Source: Rickettsiales bacterium (GTDB lineage Bacteria; Pseudomonadota; Alphaproteobacteria; TMED127). Taken from it: a DNA stretch of 17,925 nt. The notes beneath the pieces are model-generated. The model was not told where the DNA came from. It did not search any database and saw only the letters and a program-made list of their open reading frames with translations. The stretch lies in the NCBI GenBank assembly GCA_002717855.1, contig PBCD01000016.1:1-17925 (forward strand), read 5' to 3'. Shown piece after piece: positions 9,616-15,887 of this stretch (the stretch's first letter is position 1; each line of letters starts with the position of its first letter). Made by a program: the position numbers and the translations under genes.

Positions 9616-10380
9616 ATGATTTTAGCAATTGATATAGGGAATACCAGTATTAGCCTGTCTATTTTTTCGGCTAATAAAATAGTTAAAAGCAAAACTCATA
9701 ATACCAAATTAATAAAAAAATCTTCAAATGCAACGCAAATTTTTTTAGAAAACTTTATTTCAAAATTTTCTATAAAAGGTGTCATAATCAGTAGTGTTGT
9801 ACCAGAATTAGATAAAATATTTAGATTGAAAATAAAGAAAATATTATCAATTTCACCTATATTTGTCAGTGATTTTAAAAAAAAACTTAAAATTAAAACG
9901 CTGATAAAAAATAAGAAGGAAATTGGATCTGATAGACTTGTCAATGTAATTTACTCTCTTAATCTTTTTAAGCCTCCTATACTCATTGTAGACTTCGGTA
10001 CAGCAACTACAATTGATTACTTAAATAAAAACTCAATATATGAAGGCGGCATTATTGCACCAGGAATTGATCTGTCACTAAAAAGTTTGTTTGAATATAC
10101 ATCTAAACTTCCCTTGATAAAATTTAAAAAAACAAAATCTTTAATTGGTAATAATACCAAAAATGCCATTAATTCAGGTTTTTATTGGGGCTATGTTTCA
10201 TTGATTAACGGTCTAATAAAAAGGATTAAAAAGGAGAAAAAAATTAAACCTAAAATAGTTTTGACTGGAGGTAATTGTTTTTATTTTAAAGGTTTAATTG
10301 AAGATGTTTGTTTAATAGATAGATTTTTTATTGTTAAGGGTTTGAATTACATATACAACTATAAAATTATAAATGAGTAA
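9616..10380 (+). CDS. coaX: Type III pantothenate kinase
   Basis: CoaX phosphorylates pantothenate to 4'-phosphopantothenate, the first committed step of coenzyme A synthesis. It is an ASKHA-fold enzyme unrelated to E. coli CoaA. The 254 residues show the family motifs in order: phosphate-binding DIGNT (6-10), GSDR (104-107; usually GADR, with D106 the likely catalytic aspartate), DFGTATT beginning at D126, GGIIAPG (144-150) and TGGN (217-220). AGGA at 9603-9606 is a possible ribosome-binding site, nine bases before the ATG. The gene overlaps rnj by 8 bases. Its position after birA follows the usual alphaproteobacterial order. Confidence 0.95.
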   Translation: MILAIDIGNTSISLSIFSANKIVKSKTHNTKLIKKSSNATQIFLENFISKFSIKGVIISSVVPELDKIFRLKIKKILSISPIFVSDFKKKLKIKTLIKNKKEIGSDRLVNVIYSLNLFKPPILIVDFGTATTIDYLNKNSIYEGGIIAPGIDLSLKSLFEYTSKLPLIKFKKTKSLIGNNTKNAINSGFYWGYVSLINGLIKRIKKEKKIKPKIVLTGGNCFYFKGLIEDVCLIDRFFIVKGLNYIYNYKIINE

Positions 10381-12043
10381 TAATTTCCAAGTAAATATAA
10401 AAAAAGAAGACTTAATATTTTTACCTCTTGGTGGTGCCGGTGAGATCGGTATGAATTGTAATTTATATCACTTTCTTGATCAATGGCTAATGATTGACCT
10501 AGGAGTAACTTTTAATGATGAAAGAGTCGAATCTGCAGATTTGATAATGCCTGATATTAATTTTATTTTGGAAAGAAAAAGTAAATTAAAAGGTTTAATT
10601 TGCACACATGCTCATGAAGATCACATTGGTGCCATACCATATCTCTATGACAAACTTGGTAATGTACCAATTTATACTACACCATTTACCGCATCGGTTC
10701 TTAGACGGAAGTTTCGTGATAATTTCAATTTAGATATCAAAATTTTAAATTATAAGGAAAGATTTGACATAGGTCCATTCAATTTAGAAATAGTCAAGCT
10801 TACGCATTCAATACCAGAACCAAATGCAATTGTTATTAGAACAAACAATGCAAATATATTTCATACAGGTGACTGGAAACTAGACGAAAATCCTTTAGTT
10901 GGAGAGGCAATAAATGAAAAAAAATTAAAAGACATTCAGAAAGAGGGTATTCACACTATGATTTGTGATTCAACAAACATTTTTAATAATGAGCAATCTG
11001 GTTCCGAATTAGATGTTAGAAATTGTTTTAAAAAAATATTTAAAAAAAAAAAAACTGGAAAAATAATTGTTACATGCTTCGCATCTAATATAGCAAGATT
11101 AGAAACAATTGGAAAAATTGCAAATGAGTTTGATAGAACTTGTGTCTTGTTAGGGAGGTCTCTTAAAAGAATATATGAATCAGCATTAGAAAATAATTAT
11201 TTGTGCAATTTACCTAAATTTCTTGATGAAAAAGAGGGTCGTAATATTCCAGATGAAAATATTGTTCTTGTATGCACTGGGAGCCAAGGAGAAAAGAGGG
11301 CAGCATTATATAAATTAGTTACAGATAATAATAATAACTTTTTGCTAAACACAAATGATTTAGTGATTTTTTCTTCTCGAGAAATTCCTGGTAATGAAAA
11401 GAAAATAATATCAATTAAGGATTTATTGTTAAAAAAAAATTGTAGATATATTGATGAAGCTCTAGAAAAAGTTCATGTGTCTGGTCACCCTTCAAAATCA
11501 GAGTTAAAAAAGATGTATGAATGGATAAAACCAGATATTTTGGTTCCAGTCCATGGAGAGTTCCAACATTTAAAAGAACATTCTGAATTTGCCATTAAGT
11601 CAGGAATAGGATCTTCAATACTTATTGAAAATGGCGATTTGTTAAAAATTAAAAAAGAAAAAAATAAGACAAAAATTATTGATAAAATAAGAACTGATAG
11701 ACAAGTTCTTATTGGAAATAGAGTTTTGCCAATAGGAAAAAAAATTTTTTCTAACCTTAGGTCAATAAATTCAGAGGGTTATGTTTCTGTGGTTTTGATT
11801 TTTAATTCAAAAGATGTTTTGGTTGTAAATCCAATAATATCTGCACCTTCAATTATATGTGAAGAGGATAAAACTGACAATGATAATATTGTTAAAGCAA
11901 TTAAAAAATTATCCATTGAGATTATAAACAGTGGTTTTGATGAAAGTGTGGTTAATGAAGAAATAAGAAAAAAAATAAAGCAATTTTTTAAAAAAAATTT
12001 TGGAATTAAACCAATAACTGAAGTAAAATTAGTAAGGATATAA
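10373..12043 (+). CDS. rnj: Ribonuclease J
   Basis: RNase J is a metallo-beta-lactamase/beta-CASP nuclease with 5'-3' exonuclease and endonuclease activity, acting in RNA processing and decay. The 556-residue length and layout match the family. The N-terminal GGAGEIGMN segment is followed by the zinc motif H79-A-H81-E-D83-H84 and HTGDWKLD with H164 and D167. The beta-CASP domain occupies about 200-350. The later motifs are HVSGH with H368 and H372, and PVHGE with H394, and a C-terminal dimerisation domain follows. In the first motif alanine replaces the glycine common in Firmicutes, which I recall as normal for alphaproteobacteria. The ATG overlaps coaX by 8 bases and has no clear Shine-Dalgarno sequence. 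An A13 run lies at 11042-11054 within the frame. Confidence 0.95.
   Translation: MSNNFQVNIKKEDLIFLPLGGAGEIGMNCNLYHFLDQWLMIDLGVTFNDERVESADLIMPDINFILERKSKLKGLICTHAHEDHIGAIPYLYDKLGNVPIYTTPFTASVLRRKFRDNFNLDIKILNYKERFDIGPFNLEIVKLTHSIPEPNAIVIRTNNANIFHTGDWKLDENPLVGEAINEKKLKDIQKEGIHTMICDSTNIFNNEQSGSELDVRNCFKKIFKKKKTGKIIVTCFASNIARLETIGKIANEFDRTCVLLGRSLKRIYESALENNYLCNLPKFLDEKEGRNIPDENIVLVCTGSQGEKRAALYKLVTDNNNNFLLNTNDLVIFSSREIPGNEKKIISIKDLLLKKNCRYIDEALEKVHVSGHPSKSELKKMYEWIKPDILVPVHGEFQHLKEHSEFAIKSGIGSSILIENGDLLKIKKEKNKTKIIDKIRTDRQVLIGNRVLPIGKKIFSNLRSINSEGYVSVVLIFNSKDVLVVNPIISAPSIICEEDKTDNDNIVKAIKKLSIEIINSGFDESVVNEEIRKKIKQFFKKNFGIKPITEVKLVRI
11042..11054 (+). repeat. A13 homopolymer inside rnj
   Basis: Thirteen consecutive A's encode four lysines plus the first base of a threonine codon, in the beta-CASP region of RNase J. 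It is among the longest single-base runs I noticed in the window. Tracts of this length are known slippage sites for polymerases in AT-rich genomes. The reading frame is intact as given. Confidence 0.9.
12034..12038 (+). promoter_or_regulatory. Ribosome-binding site for mce
   Basis: AAGGA overlaps the last codons of rnj and ends seven bases before the mce ATG at 12046. It is the clearest Shine-Dalgarno match in the window and supports that start codon. Confidence 0.65.
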
Positions 12044-12045
12044 GC

Positions 12046-12450
12046 ATGATAACAAAATTTAACCATGTAGCTATTGCAGTTAAAGATTTAGCCAAGGCAA
12101 GAAATCTATATAAAGAAATACTTGGAGGGAATGTCTCAGACATTTCAAATTACAAAAATCATGGAGTAAGTGTTTGTTTTGTTGATTTAGGAAATACAAA
12201 AATTGAGTTAATGCAACCATTTGGAACTGATTCGCCGATTGAAAAGTTTTTACTTAAAAATAACTTTGGTGGGATTCATCACATTTGTCTTGAGGTAGAT
12301 AATATTTTGAAAACTCGTGATCATTTATTAAAAAACAATATATCAATTATAGGAAATAAGGAACCAAAAATAGGGGCTCATAATAAACCAGTTTTATTTC
12401 TACATCCAAAAGATCTTTTTGGAACATTAATAGAATTAGAACAGGAATAG
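12046..12450 (+). CDS. mce: Methylmalonyl-CoA epimerase
   Basis: This enzyme interconverts (2R)- and (2S)-methylmalonyl-CoA, linking propionyl-CoA carboxylation to methylmalonyl-CoA mutase and succinyl-CoA. The 134-residue protein is a vicinal-oxygen-chelate (VOC) fold made of two repeats. The first begins FNHVAIAV (H7) and the second GIHHICLEV (H79 the likely ligand). Q57 in ELMQPF and E130 in GTLIELEQ complete the expected metal site. The C-terminal LHPKDLFGTLIELEQ is close to the family consensus. The gene begins two bases after rnj with a good ribosome-binding site. No mutase or propionyl-CoA carboxylase gene lies in the window, so the function rests on family and conserved position. Another VOC enzyme is possible but less likely. 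Confidence 0.9.
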   Translation: MITKFNHVAIAVKDLAKARNLYKEILGGNVSDISNYKNHGVSVCFVDLGNTKIELMQPFGTDSPIEKFLLKNNFGGIHHICLEVDNILKTRDHLLKNNISIIGNKEPKIGAHNKPVLFLHPKDLFGTLIELEQE

Positions 12451-12453
12451 TAA

Positions 12454-12666
12454 TTGTCAACTTCAAACGCAATAGTCCTTTATTTAGTGATCTGGTGGAT
12501 TTCACTTTTTTTATTTTTACCATTGAATATTAAAAGTCAAAAAAACATAAAAAAAGGGAATGATCCAGGTGCACCTGAAAAACCAGAAATTAAAAAAAAG
12601 TTTTTTATTACCTCAATATTTTCTACATTTGTGTGGATTATTATTTTTATAATCATGAAATATTAA
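12454..12666 (+). CDS. DUF1467 family small membrane protein
   Basis: This is a 70-residue protein of unknown function. It has two hydrophobic helices (about 7-25 and 50-68) separated by a polar loop rich in Lys, Pro and Gly, which includes NDPGAPEKPEIKKK. The N-terminal pattern (Ser, then Thr-Ser-Asn-Ala-Ile-Val-Leu-Tyr, then Trp-Trp) matches DUF1467 proteins, which in Alphaproteobacteria commonly lie between mce and proS, as here. The start appears to be TTG at 12454, three bases after the mce stop. There is no in-frame ATG before the loop, and the homologous N-terminus supports TTG. A two-helix hairpin in the inner membrane is predicted. I do not know its role, and nothing in the neighbours settles it. 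Confidence 0.85.
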   Translation: MSTSNAIVLYLVIWWISLFLFLPLNIKSQKNIKKGNDPGAPEKPEIKKKFFITSIFSTFVWIIIFIIMKY

Positions 12667-12670
12667 TATT

Positions 12671-13954
12671 ATGAAGTTAACAAATTATTTTTTACCGACA
12701 AAAAAAGAAGTTCCATCAGAAGCAAAAATAGTTTCACATAGACTTATGCTTAGGGCAGGATTGATAAGAATGGAAACATCCGGCATCTACTCTTGGCTTC
12801 CACTTGGATATAAAGTACTTGAAAAGATAAGAAAAATCATAGAGTTAGAGCATCTTGATAATAATATTAATCAAATGTTAATGCCAACAATTCAAAGTTC
12901 AGATATTTGGATACAAAGTGAAAGATTTGATAGTTATGGTGAAGAAATGTTAACAATTACTGATAGAAATAAAAAAAAATTACTTTACGGTCCTACTAAC
13001 GAAGAAATGATTACAGTGTTAGGAAAAGATTATATCCAAAGCTATAAAGAACTTCCCTTATATTTATACCATATCCAGTCCAAGTTTAGAGACGAAATAA
13101 GACCAAGGTTTGGTGTAATGAGGGCTAGAGAATTTCTCATGAAAGATGCATACAGTTTTGATGTCGATAAAAAGAGTGCAGAAAAAACATATGAATTATT
13201 TTTTAATCTTTATTTAAATATTTTTAGGAAAATCGGATTGGATATTATCCCTGTTAGAGCTTTAAGTGGAGAAATAGGAGGAGATTTATCTCATGAATTT
13301 CACTGTTTATGTGAAACGGGTGAGTCTGAAATCGTTATTGATAGTTTAATCCTAAATTCAAAAAAAAATAAAATCTTTTCATCTTCTTCTAAGCATTACA
13401 GTTCAACAATTGAGTATTTTGAACAATCACGTAAGGAAAATTCAGAGTTAAAAATTAAAAAGAGTATTGAACTTGGCCATATTTTTTTATTTGGAGATAA
13501 GTACTCAAGTTCTTTTGATTTTAAAATTAATTCACCTAATGGACTTATCTTACCATATATGGGGTCTTATGGTATTGGTTTATCGCGTATTCCTGCTGCG
13601 TCTATAGAAATTAATCATGATGAAAAAGGTATAATTTGGCCACAACCAATCTCTCCATTTGATTTAGTTATGATAAATTTAAGAGTAAAAAGTGAAATAT
13701 GTTTTAATTTTTGTGAAAAAATGTATGAATTATGTAAGCTTAATAATCTAGATATACTTCTTGATGATAGAGATGAAAGAATTGGAGTAAAGTTTAGTGA
13801 TGCTGATTTGATCGGAATTCCATTTCAATTATTGGTTGGAAAAAAATTTGAAGAAGAAAGTATAATTGAGCTTAAAAATAGAAAAACTGGTGAGGTTGTC
13901 GAAATAACTGAAAAAGAATTCATTAATAATTACTTAAAAAAAATTAAACAATGA
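12671..13954 (+). CDS. proS: Prolyl-tRNA synthetase (short alphaproteobacterial type)
   Basis: ProS charges tRNA-Pro with proline in the cytoplasm. The 427-residue protein is a class II synthetase. Motif 2 begins at FRDEIRPRFG (139-148) and continues through REFLMKDAYSF, with YGPTNEE (106-112) upstream. Motif 3 is GSYGIGLSR (298-306). The C-terminal anticodon-binding domain (about 328-427) contains LDDRDERIGVKFSDADLIG. The stretch between motifs 2 and 3 is too short to hold the roughly 180-residue editing insertion of E. coli ProS. This compact form is typical of Alphaproteobacteria, so clearance of mischarged Ala-tRNA-Pro would need a separate trans-editing protein that is not in this window. 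The gene overlaps the next one by the four bases ATGA. Confidence 0.96.
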   Translation: MKLTNYFLPTKKEVPSEAKIVSHRLMLRAGLIRMETSGIYSWLPLGYKVLEKIRKIIELEHLDNNINQMLMPTIQSSDIWIQSERFDSYGEEMLTITDRNKKKLLYGPTNEEMITVLGKDYIQSYKELPLYLYHIQSKFRDEIRPRFGVMRAREFLMKDAYSFDVDKKSAEKTYELFFNLYLNIFRKIGLDIIPVRALSGEIGGDLSHEFHCLCETGESEIVIDSLILNSKKNKIFSSSSKHYSSTIEYFEQSRKENSELKIKKSIELGHIFLFGDKYSSSFDFKINSPNGLILPYMGSYGIGLSRIPAASIEINHDEKGIIWPQPISPFDLVMINLRVKSEICFNFCEKMYELCKLNNLDILLDDRDERIGVKFSDADLIGIPFQLLVGKKFEEESIIELKNRKTGEVVEITEKEFINNYLKKIKQ

Positions 13955-15198
13955 TTAGCTTTTTTGACTTCTGGGTATCGAAACGATATTTATTTCCAAA
14001 AACGCAAGATAGTTTCTTTTCTTTAATAACGATTTTGTCATTTTTAGGTATATCACTTGGAGTTGCAACATTAATAATTGTTATGTCAGTTATGAATGGG
14101 TTTAAGGAGGAATTGACAAATAAAGTTTTAGGTATTAATGGCCACTTAAAAATTCAACTATATAATTCATCTAAAATACAAAAATATGAGAGTATTATTG
14201 ATTTATTAAATAATTTTTCAAATGAACTTGATGCCCAACCAGTAATTATCTCTCAATCTTTACTAAGCACTAAAAATTTTTCATCTGGTGTGATGCTTAA
14301 AGGTTTAAAAAGTAAAGATATTTCAAAGAGACAACTACTAAAGCAAAAAATCTCTGATGAAAGTTTTGAGAAATTTAAAAATAATGAAGGAGTTTTAGTT
14401 GGAGAAAAACTATATCGAAGACTTAGTGGTAGGAATAAAGAATTCATTAAGTTGATATCTTCAAAGCAAATTGAAACTCCTTTTGGACGAATGCTCAATT
14501 CTCAGGATTTTAAAATCATAGGAACATTTGAAACTGGAATGTATGATTATGACCTAAACCTTATAATCTTACCATTAAATTTAATACAAAAATTCTTGGA
14601 AGAAGAAAATTCAGTTCATTCTATAGAAGTTTTTATGGATGATTTTCGAAAAATTGGGAAAACCATTGAAGATCTTAATACTATTTTACCAAATTATTTT
14701 TCAGTAATTGACTGGAGGCAATTAAATCCAACGCTTTTTAATGCAATTGAAGTTGAAAGAAATGTCATGTTCTTAATATTGTTACTTATAATTGTGGTTG
14801 CTGCATTTAATTTAATCTCTTCACTAATTATGCTTGTCAATAATAAGAGAAAAGATATAGGTATTTTGCTAACACTTGGAGTATCAAAAACCCAATTATT
14901 AAAAATTTTTATTATGAACGGTTTTTTTATAGGATTTATTGGAACAATATTGGGCTTAATTCTTGGTATACTTTTTTGTCAAAATATTAATGAAATAAAA
15001 GATTTTTTAGAGTTATTTATGGATTCAAGTTTATTTTCTGAAGAAATATATTTCTTTTCACAGTTACCAGTGATTATTGAGGTAAGGGAAATAGTTTTAA
15101 TTGTTTTAATAAGTTTATTTTTGTCATTCGTAGCTACTATATATCCAGCTTACAAAGCATCAAAAGTTGATCCAATTCATTTAATAAAATGGGAATAA
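13951..15198 (+). CDS. Lipoprotein-releasing ABC transporter permease (LolC/LolE family)
   Basis: This is the inner-membrane permease that, with LolD, extracts mature lipoproteins from the membrane and passes them to the chaperone LolA. The 415 residues have the MacB/FtsX-type layout. A short N-terminal cytoplasmic segment (FWVSKRYLFPK) precedes one transmembrane helix (about 22-47). A large periplasmic domain (about 50-265) follows, then three C-terminal helices (about 272-297, 320-345 and 378-403) ending in YPAYKASKVDPIHLIKWE. Only one permease gene accompanies lolD, so the transporter may be a homodimer, as in LolDF systems; a second copy elsewhere cannot be excluded. For that reason I do not choose between lolC and lolE. 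It overlaps proS by 4 bases and lolD by 10. Confidence 0.93.
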   Translation: MISFFDFWVSKRYLFPKTQDSFFSLITILSFLGISLGVATLIIVMSVMNGFKEELTNKVLGINGHLKIQLYNSSKIQKYESIIDLLNNFSNELDAQPVIISQSLLSTKNFSSGVMLKGLKSKDISKRQLLKQKISDESFEKFKNNEGVLVGEKLYRRLSGRNKEFIKLISSKQIETPFGRMLNSQDFKIIGTFETGMYDYDLNLIILPLNLIQKFLEEENSVHSIEVFMDDFRKIGKTIEDLNTILPNYFSVIDWRQLNPTLFNAIEVERNVMFLILLLIIVVAAFNLISSLIMLVNNKRKDIGILLTLGVSKTQLLKIFIMNGFFIGFIGTILGLILGILFCQNINEIKDFLELFMDSSLFSEEIYFFSQLPVIIEVREIVLIVLISLFLSFVATIYPAYKASKVDPIHLIKWE

Positions 15199-15872
15199 AT
15201 TTGCTTGATTTAATTGAAATTTCACATAATTACAACCAAGGCAACGAGATAATCAATGTTCTTGATAACATTTCTTGTAAATTTCAAGATTGTTCGAATA
15301 TTGGTCTTATTGGTCCATCAGGTTCTGGGAAGAGTACATTTCTGCATTTAGTTGGATTGCTAGAAAAACCTAAATATGGCAAGATAATAGTTGATGGTAT
15401 CGAAGTTTCTAGTTTTTCATTAGAGCAAAAAACTCTTTTTAGGAAGAAACATATTGGATTTATGCTACAAAATAATCAGTTGCTAGAAGATTTTACTTCT
15501 CAAGAGAATGTTGCATTACCATTAATATTGAATGGTCATCCTTACAAGGAATCAATGAAACATGCAAGTGAGGCTCTGCAAGATTTAGGACTAAAAGATA
15601 GATTAAAACATAAGCCATCACTTCTATCAGGAGGAGAGCAACAAAGAGTGGCTATCATGAGAGCAATGATTAAAAAGCCTAAGATTTTATTGTCTGATGA
15701 ACCAACTGGAAGTTTAGATATTAAGAATTCAATTATTATAATCGAGTATTTAAAAAATCTTGCAAAAGTAAATAATACTTTATGCATTACAGCAACACAT
15801 AACCTAAATTTAATAAAATATTTTGATATCTGCTATGAGTTTAAAAATGGACAAATTTTCGAAAAAAATTAA
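15189..15872 (+). CDS. lolD: Lipoprotein-releasing ABC transporter ATP-binding protein LolD
   Basis: LolD is the cytoplasmic ATPase that powers lipoprotein release by the adjacent permease. The 227 residues form one complete ABC domain: Walker A GPSGSGKST (42-50), the Q-loop in FMLQNNQLL, signature LSGGEQ (146-151) followed by QRVAI, Walker B ILLSDE (166-171) with the catalytic glutamate E171, the D-loop SLD and the switch histidine H204 in ATHN. Length and motif spacing match the LolD/MacB family. The ATG lies inside the end of the permease gene (10-base overlap), which points to translational coupling of the two subunits. Its 3' end overlaps the start of dnaE by 26 bases. Confidence 0.95.
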   Translation: MGINLLDLIEISHNYNQGNEIINVLDNISCKFQDCSNIGLIGPSGSGKSTFLHLVGLLEKPKYGKIIVDGIEVSSFSLEQKTLFRKKHIGFMLQNNQLLEDFTSQENVALPLILNGHPYKESMKHASEALQDLGLKDRLKHKPSLLSGGEQQRVAIMRAMIKKPKILLSDEPTGSLDIKNSIIIIEYLKNLAKVNNTLCITATHNLNLIKYFDICYEFKNGQIFEKN

Positions 15873-15887
15873 TCAATTTGTCCATTT
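15845..15887 (+). promoter_or_regulatory. 13-bp inverted repeat over the dnaE start codon
   Basis: The arms AAATGGACAAATT (15845-15857) and AATTTGTCCATTT (15875-15887) are perfectly complementary, with a 17-base loop. The left arm contains the dnaE ATG (15847-15849) and the loop contains the lolD stop TAA (15870-15872). In mRNA the hairpin would bury the dnaE start codon, but ribosomes finishing lolD would have to melt it, so it could couple dnaE translation to lolD. Only three G-C pairs are present, and no T-run follows on the + strand, so an intrinsic terminator is unlikely. The function is inferred. Confidence 0.45.

Noticed and set aside
10601..10624. HAHEDH instead of HGHEDH in RNase J, as a possible loss or change of activity.
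   Set aside because: The metal ligands are all present, and the Ala form is, to my knowledge, common in alphaproteobacterial RNase J.
11779..12066. A 95-codon minus-strand frame opposite the rnj/mce junction, with other minus-strand frames opposite nuoG, nuoJ, nuoN, coaX, the lolC/E-type gene, lolD and dnaE.
   Set aside because: Each lies opposite a well-supported conserved gene, has no family resemblance, and reflects low stop density on the complement of A/T-biased codons.
15041..15056. A perfect 16-bp palindrome (AAGAAATATATTTCTT) inside the lolC/E-type gene, as a possible operator or hairpin.
   Set aside because: All but two of its bases are A/T, it has no loop, it lies inside a coding region, and about one such palindrome is expected by chance in a window of this size and composition.
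15715..15800. TATAAT-like and TTTAAT-like sequences in the 3' part of lolD as a dnaE promoter.
   Set aside because: At this A/T content such hexamers occur constantly, and no convincingly spaced -35 element stands out.
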